This document shows, one piece after another, positions 1 through 5,379 of a stretch of 5,379 nt of DNA (position 1 is its first letter; every line of letters starts with the position of its first letter). The translations under genes and the position numbers were made by a program. Below the pieces are notes generated by a model. The model saw only the letters and a list, made by a program, of their open reading frames with translations. It searched no databases and was not told the origin of the DNA. The stretch comes from Aquificota bacterium (GTDB taxonomy: Bacteria > Aquificota > Aquificia > Aquificales > Aquificaceae). The stretch spans positions 1-5,379 of the forward strand of contig JAADEK010000125.1 in the NCBI GenBank assembly GCA_013153455.1. Direction: 5' to 3'.

Positions 1-1008
1 CCCCGGCGTAATCGCCACCTTTGCTTCCTCAAGGAGCTTTAAAGCAAACTCGTAAGAGTTTTCGGAATACCTGCTTACGTTAGCCCATATGTAAAAAGCC
101 CCTTGGGGCTTTGCGTCTATATCAAAGAGCTTTTTCAGCTCATCGTAAAGAAAATCCCTCCGCTTCCTGAAGGTTTCCCTGACACTTCGGAGATACTCGT
201 AATCAAAGGCGCCGAGGGCAGCGTATTGGCTCAAGGTAGGGGCGGATATAAAGACGTTCTGTATTATCACCTCCGCCCTCCGGATGAGCTTTTGGGGAAG
301 TATGAGCCAACCTATCCGAAAACCCGGCATACAGAAATACTTAGAAAAACCGTTTATAACTATTGCGTTCTGGGAGAACTCAAGCGCGGTGTGCTCCCTC
401 CCCTCGTAAACAAGCCCGTGGTAAATCTCGTCCGATATAAAGAAGATACCCCTCTCTTCGCAAAACTCCGCAAGCCTCTTTAACGTTTCGGGTGAGTATA
501 CCGTCCCCGTAGGGTTTTGAGGTGATGAGACCTGAAGAGCCTTAAAATCACCCGTCAAGAGTTCGGGCTTCAGCTCGTAATTTACCTCCCTGCCCGCGTT
601 AACAAAAACGGGCTTCACATCAAGGAGGTGGGCAAAGTTCTTATAGCAGGGGTATGAGGGGTCTTGAAGGACTATCCTGTCGCCCGCATCAAGAAGAAGC
701 GCGTAAGCGACGAGAAAAGCCCCGGAAGTCCCCGGCGTTATAGCCACCCTCTCCGGTGAGACCTCAACACCGTAGACCCTAAAGTAATGCTCCGCTATCT
801 TCTCCCGAAGCTCCCAAAGACCGAGCGCGGGCGTATAGTAGTAAAGCCCATCTTTTATAGCCCTTTGGAGGTTTTCAACAACGCCGGGCGGGGGAGGGAG
901 GTCGGGCTCCCCTATCTCCATATGAACGACGTCTTTCATCTTCTTTGCGCGGGAGAGGATGTCCATAACGATAAAGGGGGTGAGCCTGCGCGAGCGCTCG
1001 CTTTCCAT
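1..1008 (-). CDS. PLP-dependent class I/II aminotransferase (aspartate aminotransferase-like), partial at the C-terminus
   Basis: A fold-type I aminotransferase that probably moves an amino group between an amino acid and a 2-oxo acid in the cytoplasm. The reading frame runs from ATG at 1008 to the window edge, giving 336 codons without a stop. The family is usually 370-400 residues, so about 40-60 C-terminal residues are missing. Visible motifs in order are GEPD at 33-36 near the substrate pocket, a TPGTSGAF cofactor-binding loop at 91-98, NPTG at 165-168, SDEIY at 192-196 with the PLP-pyridine Asp193, and the Schiff-base Lys223 in GFSKYF followed by the phosphate-binding Arg231 in GFRIGW. 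The C-terminal substrate-carboxylate Arg lies beyond the window, so the substrate cannot be set; aspartate is only the family default. The start is supported by the usual SRRLTPFIV opening and by an in-frame stop 27 bases upstream. The gene lies 27 bases after the U32 gene and may be co-transcribed with it. No Shine-Dalgarno sequence is seen. Confidence 0.93.
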   Translation of the reverse strand, partial: MESERSRRLTPFIVMDILSRAKKMKDVVHMEIGEPDLPPPPGVVENLQRAIKDGLYYYTPALGLWELREKIAEHYFRVYGVEVSPERVAITPGTSGAFLVAYALLLDAGDRIVLQDPSYPCYKNFAHLLDVKPVFVNAGREVNYELKPELLTGDFKALQVSSPQNPTGTVYSPETLKRLAEFCEERGIFFISDEIYHGLVYEGREHTALEFSQNAIVINGFSKYFCMPGFRIGWLILPQKLIRRAEVIIQNVFISAPTLSQYAALGAFDYEYLRSVRETFRKRRDFLYDELKKLFDIDAKPQGAFYIWANVSRYSENSYEFALKLLEEAKVAITPG

Positions 1009-1021
1009 AAGAAAGATTTTA
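1009..1021 (-). promoter_or_regulatory. Possible leaderless -10 element of the aminotransferase gene
   Basis: TAAAAT (1021-1016, five of six matches to TATAAT) is followed by the seven bases CTTTCTT and then the ATG. A start site seven or so bases after the hexamer would fall on the A of the start codon, giving a leaderless transcript. No convincing -35 box is seen, and the short gap after the U32 gene also permits read-through from upstream. A/T hexamers occur easily by chance, so this is tentative. Confidence 0.3.
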
Positions 1022-1022
1022 A

Positions 1023-1033
1023 ACCCGAAGGGT
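1023..1033 (-). repeat. Short inverted repeat just after the U32 stop codon
   Basis: On the minus strand ACCC-TTC-GGGT forms a perfect four-pair stem, extendable by one G-U pair. It overlaps the second of the tandem TGA stops of the U32 gene and is followed by TTTAAAATCTTTCTT. It resembles a small version of the hairpin after guaA. The stem is too short for a confident terminator call; it could be a weak attenuator or a 3'-end processing signal. Confidence 0.3.
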
Positions 1034-1035
1034 CA

Positions 1036-2235
1036 TCAAACCTTTGTTATAAGGTAGACCTTATCCCCCTCCCTTACGCGCTCCGCGGTCTTTATACCCA
1101 CGACCTGACCCTTTTTCGCGCTCTCAACCGGTTTCCCGTCAAGGTGTATACTCTCAACCCTCTGCCTCACGAGACCCGTCTTTTTACCGATTATGTGTAT
1201 AGTGTCCCCGAGCTTAAGCTCACCGCTCTCTATCTTTACCTCCGCAACGCTTATGCGCGTGTAAAACTTCTGAACCCTCCCCACGTATACCTTCCTCTCG
1301 GTAGCTATACTCTCGTTTATACCGAACGAAGCCCTCCCGAAGTAAAACCCGTCGTCCCACTCCCTGTGGTAAACACGCCCGACCTGCTCTACGAGCTCCC
1401 TCCTCAGCTCCTCGCTGAAGCTCCCCTCAAGGAGGGCATCCCTCGCCCTTCTGTATGCATCAACAACCATGTAAACGTAGTCCGGGTTTTTACTCCTCCC
1501 CTCTATCTTCCAAGCGTCCAAAAAGGTAAGGTGCTCAACGATATCAAGCGTCATTAGGTCCCTCGCGGAAAGAACGTAATCCTCCCCCAGAACAAAACGC
1601 GCTCCCCCGGTATTCGGGTTTAAGTCCTCTATAACCACCCTGAACTCATGCCTGCAGACCTGATAACACTCCCCCCTGTTTGCGGATTTCTTAAATATAT
1701 CCTGACTCAGAAAACAACGCCCCGACACAGCCATACACATAGCGCCGTGGACAAAAGCCTCAATCTCAAGCCCGGTGTTTTGCTTGAGAGCCTTCAGCTG
1801 GGAGAGGTTTAGCTCCTTTGCGGGGACTATGCGCTTCACGCCGAGCTGTTCGTAAAACCTCGCGCTTTCGGTATTCGCTATACCCGTCATCACCGACGCG
1901 TGCGTCTCTATCCCGAGCTCAAGCGCCCTCAGGATAACCGCAAAATCCCAAGCTATAACCGCATCTATACCCGCATCTTTTGCCCTATGAAGAACCTCCT
2001 CAACGTAGGGCAAGTCCTCATCAAAAACGATGGAGTTAAGCGTCAAGTAAGCCCTCGCACCGCGGGATGCGCACTCCTCCTTTACGAGAGGTAGCTCTTG
2101 AAGGGAAAAGTTCTTCTTCAGCGAGCGCTGGTTTAGCTTATCAAGACCGAAGTATACCGCGTCCGCACCCGCTTTCAGAGCACTCGCGAGAGATTCCCAG
2201 TTTCCCGCGGGAGCAAGTATCTCAGGTTTCTTCAT
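1036..2235 (-). CDS. U32 family protein, TrhP/YegQ-like (probable tRNA U34 hydroxylation factor)
   Basis: 399 residues. The U32 signature is clear at 158-167, ending in EAFVHGAMC. Four cysteines, Cys167, Cys174, Cys190 and Cys194, are spaced C-x6-C-x15-C-x3-C and sit in a stretch like that of YegQ/TrhP (HGAMCMAVSGRC, then GECYQVCRHEF). The N-terminus opens with the barrel motif EILAPAGNWESL and AGADAVYFG. Residues from about 315 to 399 form a small beta-barrel resembling translation-factor domain II (GELKLGDTI, GQVVGI, VREGDKVY), as in the U32 C-terminal domain. Family members once called collagenases or peptidases are now known as oxygen-independent hydroxylation factors: TrhP for tRNA 5-hydroxyuridine 34, RlhA for 23S rRNA, UbiU/UbiV for ubiquinone. 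The cysteine pattern and barrel favour TrhP; [4Fe-4S] binding is inferred. The first ATG after the guaA hairpin fits the conserved N-terminus. It ends in tandem TGA TGA stops. No Shine-Dalgarno sequence is seen. Confidence 0.93.
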   Translation of the reverse strand: MKKPEILAPAGNWESLASALKAGADAVYFGLDKLNQRSLKKNFSLQELPLVKEECASRGARAYLTLNSIVFDEDLPYVEEVLHRAKDAGIDAVIAWDFAVILRALELGIETHASVMTGIANTESARFYEQLGVKRIVPAKELNLSQLKALKQNTGLEIEAFVHGAMCMAVSGRCFLSQDIFKKSANRGECYQVCRHEFRVVIEDLNPNTGGARFVLGEDYVLSARDLMTLDIVEHLTFLDAWKIEGRSKNPDYVYMVVDAYRRARDALLEGSFSEELRRELVEQVGRVYHREWDDGFYFGRASFGINESIATERKVYVGRVQKFYTRISVAEVKIESGELKLGDTIHIIGKKTGLVRQRVESIHLDGKPVESAKKGQVVGIKTAERVREGDKVYLITKV

Positions 2236-2266
2236 AAATAAAATAAATATGACCCCCTTCGGGGGT
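2236..2266 (-). terminator. Probable weak intrinsic terminator or attenuator after guaA
   Basis: Eleven bases past the guaA stop, the minus strand reads ACCCCC-GAA-GGGGGT (2266-2252), a perfect six-pair GC-rich stem with a GAA triloop. It is followed by CATATTTATTTTATTT, which is T-rich but interrupted by A, and then directly by the U32 ATG. The position at the guaA 3' end fits a terminator. The stem is short and the T tract broken, so partial read-through into the U32 gene is likely. The T-rich stretch could also carry a weak promoter; TATTTA ends eight bases before the ATG but matches TATAAT poorly. Confidence 0.5.
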
Positions 2267-2277
2267 GTTGTATGAGA

Positions 2278-3810
2278 TTACTCCCACTCTATCGTTGAGG
2301 GAGGCTTTGAGGAGATATCGTAAACCACACGATTCACTCCCTCAACCTCGTTTATAATTCTCCTCATCACCCTATCAAGAAAATCGTAAGGCAGGCGATA
2401 CCAGTCCGCGGTCATACCGTCCGTGCTCTCAACCGCCCTTAAAGCTATGACCTTCTCATACGTCCTCACATCCCCCATAACCCCGACCGAACGAACCGGA
2501 AGGAGAACCGCAAAAGCCTGCCAAACGCGGTCGTATAACCCCTCCTTTTTAAGCTCCTCTATGAATATCGCGTCCGCGCGTCTGAGCGTAGCGAGGTCCT
2601 TCTCGTTAACCTCCCCTATTATCCTTATCGCAAGACCCGGACCCGGGAAGGGGTGACGCTTTAGTATGTGCTCGGGTATACCCAAGAGCTTCCCGAGCTG
2701 TCTCACCTCGTCCTTGAAAAGCTCACGGAAAGGCTCAAGGAGCTTAAGATTCATCCTCTCGGGAAGACCCCCCACGTTGTGATGCGTCTTTATCTTAGCG
2801 CTACCCTCTATACCCGCGCTCTCAACAACGTCCGGGTAAAGCGTCCCCTGAAGCAAAAACCGCGCCCCCTCTATCTTTTTCGCCTCTTTTTCAAAAACCT
2901 CAACAAACGTCCTTCCTATAATCCTCCTCTTTTCCTCCGGGTCTACCACACCCTTAAGGCGCTCAAGGAATATCTCCGACGCGTCAACAACCTTCAAGGG
3001 AAGCCCCAAAGCCCTCAGATTCCTCTCAACCTCTTCCCTCTCCCCTTCCCTTAAAAGACCGTGGTCTATAAAAAAGCAGTGAAGACGCTCACCTATAGCC
3101 CTGTGCGTGAGGACAGCTGCGACGGTTGAGTCAACACCGCCCGAGAGCGCAGCAATCACGTGAGCGTCCCCTACCTGCTGTCTTATCTCCTCTATCTTCT
3201 CCCTTATAAAGTCACCCATCTCCCAGTTCCTCTCCGCCCTGCAAACGCCGTATACGAAGTTGGCGAGCATCTCCTTCCCGAAAACCGTGTGCGTCACCTC
3301 GGGATGAAACTGAAACCCGTAGATTTTACGCTTCGTATCCGCTATAACCGCGTAGGGAGAGTTTTCCGAGACCGCGAGGGGGACAAATCCCGGCGGGGGC
3401 TTTACCACCTTGTCCGCGTGCGACATCCAAACGTCGCTCTCCTTCGGTATCCCCTCAAATATCACGTCGTCCCTTATTATCCTCAGACGAGCCCTCCCGT
3501 ATTCCTGCTTTTCCGACTTTGCGACCTTCCCCCCCAGCTGATGAGCAATCACCTGAAGCCCGTAGCATATACCGAGTATAGGAACACCGAGCTCGTATAT
3601 ACCCCTGTCCGGGAGGGGTGCACCCTGCTTGTATACGGACGCGGGTCCTCCCGAGAGGATGATACCGTAGGGGTTTTTCTTCTTTATCTCTTGAGCGGGT
3701 GTTTTGGGTGAGATTATCTCGCTGTATACACCGAGCTCCCGAATCCTCCTCGCGATTAGCTGAACGTATTGGGAGCCGAAGTTGAGCACGAGCACGGGTC
3801 TCTTCTGCAT
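2278..3810 (-). CDS. guaA: GMP synthase (glutamine-hydrolysing)
   Basis: Cytoplasmic enzyme that converts XMP, ATP and glutamine to GMP in de novo purine synthesis. It is a complete 510-residue protein, close to the usual 510-525. The N-terminal class I glutamine amidotransferase domain (about 1-195) has the nucleophile Cys82 in GICYGLQ and His169/Glu171 in FHPEV, completing the catalytic triad. The ATP-pyrophosphatase domain follows, with the PP-loop SGGVDS at 223-228. The C-terminal dimerisation and XMP-binding domain contains [12 protein letters not shown] (386-397), [11 protein letters not shown] (464-474) and the family-typical ending KPPSTIEWE. The ATG at 3810 is supported by the standard opening [11 protein letters not shown]; there is no Shine-Dalgarno sequence. 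It is the first gene of the leftward block and diverges from folE across 64 bases. All catalytic residues I looked for are present, so the protein should be active. Confidence 0.99.
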   Translation of the reverse strand: MQKRPVLVLNFGSQYVQLIARRIRELGVYSEIISPKTPAQEIKKKNPYGIILSGGPASVYKQGAPLPDRGIYELGVPILGICYGLQVIAHQLGGKVAKSEKQEYGRARLRIIRDDVIFEGIPKESDVWMSHADKVVKPPPGFVPLAVSENSPYAVIADTKRKIYGFQFHPEVTHTVFGKEMLANFVYGVCRAERNWEMGDFIREKIEEIRQQVGDAHVIAALSGGVDSTVAAVLTHRAIGERLHCFFIDHGLLREGEREEVERNLRALGLPLKVVDASEIFLERLKGVVDPEEKRRIIGRTFVEVFEKEAKKIEGARFLLQGTLYPDVVESAGIEGSAKIKTHHNVGGLPERMNLKLLEPFRELFKDEVRQLGKLLGIPEHILKRHPFPGPGLAIRIIGEVNEKDLATLRRADAIFIEELKKEGLYDRVWQAFAVLLPVRSVGVMGDVRTYEKVIALRAVESTDGMTADWYRLPYDFLDRVMRRIINEVEGVNRVVYDISSKPPSTIEWE

Positions 3811-3847
3811 AAGATTTAATAATATATGACTAAAGTCTTCTTTTTAA
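3811..3847 (-). promoter_or_regulatory. Possible guaA promoter in the divergent guaA-folE gap
   Basis: The minus strand just before guaA is A/T-rich. TATTAT (3824-3819, five of six to TATAAT) ends eight bases before the ATG, and the overlapping TATATT (3826-3821) ends ten bases before it. TTAAAA (3847-3842) lies 15 bases upstream of TATATT and could be a poor -35 box. Either -10 choice leaves a leader of only about zero to four bases. The presence of a promoter is likely because the gene has a divergent neighbour; the exact hexamers are uncertain. Confidence 0.45.
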
Positions 3848-3861
3848 TTCCCCACCCCGTT

Positions 3862-3874
3862 TAAAATTCTGCTT
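3862..3874 (+). promoter_or_regulatory. Possible leaderless -10 element of folE
   Basis: TAAAAT (3862-3867, five of six to TATAAT) is followed by TCTGCTT and the folE ATG. The seven-base spacing is identical to that before the aminotransferase gene and would place the transcript start at the start codon. The 17-base-spaced -35 position reads TCTTTT, a poor match. folE must be transcribed from somewhere in this 64-base gap or from inside guaA, since the upstream gene points away. Confidence 0.45.
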
Positions 3875-4441
3875 ATGGCGATAGACAAGGAGAAGATAAA
3901 ACAAGCGGTTCGTCTCTTCCTTGAAGGCATAGGCGAAGACCCGGACAGGGAAGGGCTTCGTGAGACACCCGAGCGCGTAGCGCGCATGTGGGAAGAGTTT
4001 GAAAGCATGCGCAGGTTTGATATGAAGCTCTTTGAGGAGTTCGGTTCATACAACGAGATGGTTCTCATCAAAGACATACGCTTTTACAGCTTCTGCGAGC
4101 ATCACCTTTTACCCTTCTTCGGATTTGTTCACATAGCTTACATACCCGACCGCAGGATTTCGGGTCTCTCAAAACTCGTGAGAGCTGTAAGGGCGTTCTC
4201 ACTGAGACCCCAAGTTCAGGAGAGGCTCACGGAAGAGATAGCGGACTTCCTGCAAGAAGAGCTAAAGCCAAAGGGCGTGGGTGTTGTCATTGAGGCGGAA
4301 CACCTGTGTATGTCCATGAGGGGCGTTATGTCCCCCGGTCATCTTACCGTCACCTCCGCCCTGAGGGGAGTATTCCTAAAAGATATAAAAACGAGGGAAG
4401 AGTTTTTAAAGCTCATCACCGCAAGAGCCCGTGCTTTTTGA
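3875..4441 (+). CDS. folE: GTP cyclohydrolase I (type IA)
   Basis: Converts GTP to 7,8-dihydroneopterin triphosphate and formate, the first step of folate synthesis and, where the pathway exists, of queuosine precursor synthesis. The protein has 188 residues, typical of short bacterial forms that lack the N-terminal extension of the 222-residue E. coli enzyme. Aligned by eye to E. coli FolE with a constant offset of 36, the zinc ligands are Cys74 and His77 in FCEHHLLPF and Cys145 in EHLCMSMRG. The catalytic histidines are His76 and His143. GTP-contacting residues Lys100, Arg103, Gln115, Glu116 and Arg149 are all in place ([15 protein letters not shown]). The Zn ligands show it is type IA rather than the unrelated FolE2. 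The ATG is the first in-frame start after the guaA promoter region; no Shine-Dalgarno sequence precedes it. The gene is alone on its strand and converges on the MoxR gene. Confidence 0.98.
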   Translation: MAIDKEKIKQAVRLFLEGIGEDPDREGLRETPERVARMWEEFESMRRFDMKLFEEFGSYNEMVLIKDIRFYSFCEHHLLPFFGFVHIAYIPDRRISGLSKLVRAVRAFSLRPQVQERLTEEIADFLQEELKPKGVGVVIEAEHLCMSMRGVMSPGHLTVTSALRGVFLKDIKTREEFLKLITARARAF

Positions 4442-4461
4442 GGGCTGTTCAAAGCGGGTGT

Positions 4462-5364
4462 TTATGGAATCTTTACGCGCGACAGCGCGTCGTTCAATAC
4501 TTCATCAAATGAAAATTCGTCTTTTAAAAGTGTTCTGTGTGCGAAGACGTCCTTTATGAGCTCAAGGGTATCCTCTGGGACGACGAAATCGCGCTCCTTT
4601 GAGTATGCGAGGGCGCGGGATGCGTTCGCGAGGTGTATAACACCCCTCGGGGAGACACCGAGGAGAACACCGGGATGGTTCCTTATCTCGTTCGCGACAT
4701 CAACGATAAAACGGGCAAGCTCCGGGGATATGTATACATCCTTTACCTCCCTCATCGTCGTAAGTAATTCTTCCCTCGTCGTCAGGGGAGGGAGCTTCTT
4801 TACCTCGTCCATAGGGTTTTTCCCTTGTATTATCAGGGCTTCGTGCTCCGGAGGGGGGTATCCGAGCGAGAGCCTCATCGTGAAGCGGTCAAGCTGTGCC
4901 TCCGGGAGGGGATACGTCCCTTGGTGCTCAACAGGGTTCTGCGTCGCTATAACGAAGAAAGGCTCAGGAAGCGGGTATGTCTTTCCGTCAACGCTTACCT
5001 GCCTTTCCGCCATTGCTTCAAGAAGCGCGCTTTGAGCCTTCGGCGTTCCGCGGTTTATCTCATCCGCGAGGACTACGTTGTGAAATATGGGTCCGGGCTT
5101 GAACTCAAACTCCCTCGTCTTTGGGTTAAAGACGTTAACCCCGGTGATGTCCGAGGGCATAAGGTCGCTCGTGAACTGAATCCTCGTAAAAGAAAGACCA
5201 AGAGCGCGCGCAAGGGCGAGCGAAAGCGTCGTTTTACCCGTCCCGGGCAGGTCTTCTATCAGTAGATGCCCGCCCGAGAGGAGACAAACGAGGGCTTTCC
5301 TTACCGCGTCTTCCTTCCCCCTTATGAGCTCGCTTATCCTCTTTACTATCCCCTCAAAATCCAT
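4462..5364 (-). CDS. MoxR family AAA+ ATPase
   Basis: A 300-residue AAA+ ATPase of the MoxR clade. Such proteins act as cytoplasmic ATP-driven chaperones, often working on proteins with von Willebrand A domains during maturation of enzymes or the cell envelope. Walker A is DLPGTGKTT at 38-46 (Lys44), and Walker B is VVLADEIN at 97-104 (Asp101, Glu102). Sensor 1 is Asn143 in ATQNP, the likely arginine finger is Arg160 in QLDRF, and sensor 2 is Arg240 in GVSPRG. TSDLMPSDITG at 65-75 and QGTYPLPEAQLDRF at 148-161 are typical of MoxR. The length is normal and all ATPase residues are intact. The ATG at 5364 is the only start visible; the frame stays open for the 15 bases upstream, so a slightly longer form cannot be fully excluded. 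The usual downstream DUF58/VWA genes are absent because convergent folE follows after 20 bases. The substrate is unknown. Confidence 0.96.
   Translation of the reverse strand: MDFEGIVKRISELIRGKEDAVRKALVCLLSGGHLLIEDLPGTGKTTLSLALARALGLSFTRIQFTSDLMPSDITGVNVFNPKTREFEFKPGPIFHNVVLADEINRGTPKAQSALLEAMAERQVSVDGKTYPLPEPFFVIATQNPVEHQGTYPLPEAQLDRFTMRLSLGYPPPEHEALIIQGKNPMDEVKKLPPLTTREELLTTMREVKDVYISPELARFIVDVANEIRNHPGVLLGVSPRGVIHLANASRALAYSKERDFVVPEDTLELIKDVFAHRTLLKDEFSFDEVLNDALSRVKIP
4475..4490. repeat. Perfect GC-rich inverted repeat near the 3' end of the MoxR gene
   Basis: ACGCGC-GACA-GCGCGT is a six-pair palindrome with a four-base loop. It lies in the last codons of the MoxR gene and 34 bases past the folE stop. 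In either direction it is not followed by a T tract, so it is not a standard intrinsic terminator. It could help define the folE mRNA 3' end, or simply reflect codon choice for residues Ala293-Arg296. Confidence 0.3.
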
Positions 5365-5377
5365 GAGGAATATATTA
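5365..5377 (-). promoter_or_regulatory. Possible leaderless -10 element of the MoxR gene
   Basis: TAATAT (5377-5372, four of six to TATAAT) is followed by the seven bases ATTCCTC and then the ATG, the same spacing as at folE and the aminotransferase gene. No Shine-Dalgarno sequence is present in the 15 bases available. The window ends here, so any -35 box cannot be inspected. Confidence 0.3.
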
Positions 5378-5379
5378 GC

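Noticed and set aside
103..483. A 126-codon plus-strand open frame at the left end
   Set aside because: It is entirely antisense to the aminotransferase C-terminal half, with no domain and no supporting start signal.
1..751. Near-repeat at 1-21 and 731-751 encoding VAITPG twice in the aminotransferase
   Set aside because: The TPG of the cofactor loop and the VAxTPG near the C-terminus are both normal family features at different sites; the DNA similarity follows from the shared peptide, not from a duplication.
787..1557. A 256-codon open frame on the plus strand
   Set aside because: It lies antisense across the aminotransferase start and the U32 gene, both of which have clear family motifs. 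Its translation is rich in Pro, Leu and Tyr with no recognisable domain, and it is explained by the scarcity of TTA, CTA and TCA codons in the real genes.
2251..2266. GGGGG before the U32 start as a Shine-Dalgarno
   Set aside because: It is about 17-21 bases from the ATG and is locked in the hairpin stem, too far and too structured for normal SD pairing.
2236..2277. Possible riboswitch or small RNA between guaA and the U32 gene
   Set aside because: Only 42 bases are available, nearly all taken by one hairpin and its T-rich tail; there is no room for a ligand-binding fold.
2668..3711. Two plus-strand open frames of 128 and 183 codons (2668-3054 and 3160-3711)
   Set aside because: Both are antisense to guaA, low in complexity and without motifs; guaA is certain on the other strand.
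4556..5265. Plus-strand open frames of 159 and 146 codons
   Set aside because: They are antisense shadows of the MoxR ATPase; the translations are dominated by Ser or Arg and show no domain.

Overview
This 5.4 kb window is compact bacterial chromosome with about 95% coding density and roughly 50% GC. It holds five protein genes and no RNA genes, mobile elements, CRISPR arrays or gaps over 300 bases. The proteins are rich in Glu, Lys and Arg, Ile is often coded by ATA and Arg by AGG, and the sense strands are purine-rich. Together with the general look of GuaA, this suggests a thermophilic bacterium, most likely of the Aquificota (Aquifex/Hydrogenobacter/Thermocrinis type). That placement is an inference from composition and protein style; no search was run.

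Layout. A leftward block fills 1-3810. Read in its own direction it is guaA (GMP synthase), a U32-family protein resembling the tRNA U34 hydroxylation factor TrhP, and a PLP-dependent class I/II aminotransferase cut off by the left window edge. The gaps are short (42 and 27 bases), each holding a small GC hairpin. Rightward folE (GTP cyclohydrolase I, 3875-4441) diverges from guaA across 64 bases. A leftward MoxR-type AAA+ ATPase (4462-5364) converges on folE with 20 bases between the stop codons.

Functional reading. GuaA makes GMP, the precursor of GTP, and FolE consumes GTP for the pterin/folate (and possibly queuosine) branch. The divergent pair therefore joins guanine nucleotide supply to a committed use of it. 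The U32 protein probably acts on tRNA. The aminotransferase is probably an amino-acid metabolic enzyme. The MoxR ATPase is a chaperone-type AAA+ protein without its usual DUF58/VWA partner downstream, so a partner would have to lie elsewhere.

The most notable non-coding feature is that none of the five start codons has a recognisable Shine-Dalgarno sequence. For four of them a -10-like A/T hexamer ends 7 or 8 bases before the ATG, followed by a short stretch that usually ends in pyrimidines. That is the geometry expected of leaderless mRNAs. I see no evidence for a wholly new multi-gene system; the genes are recognisable housekeeping or widespread families.
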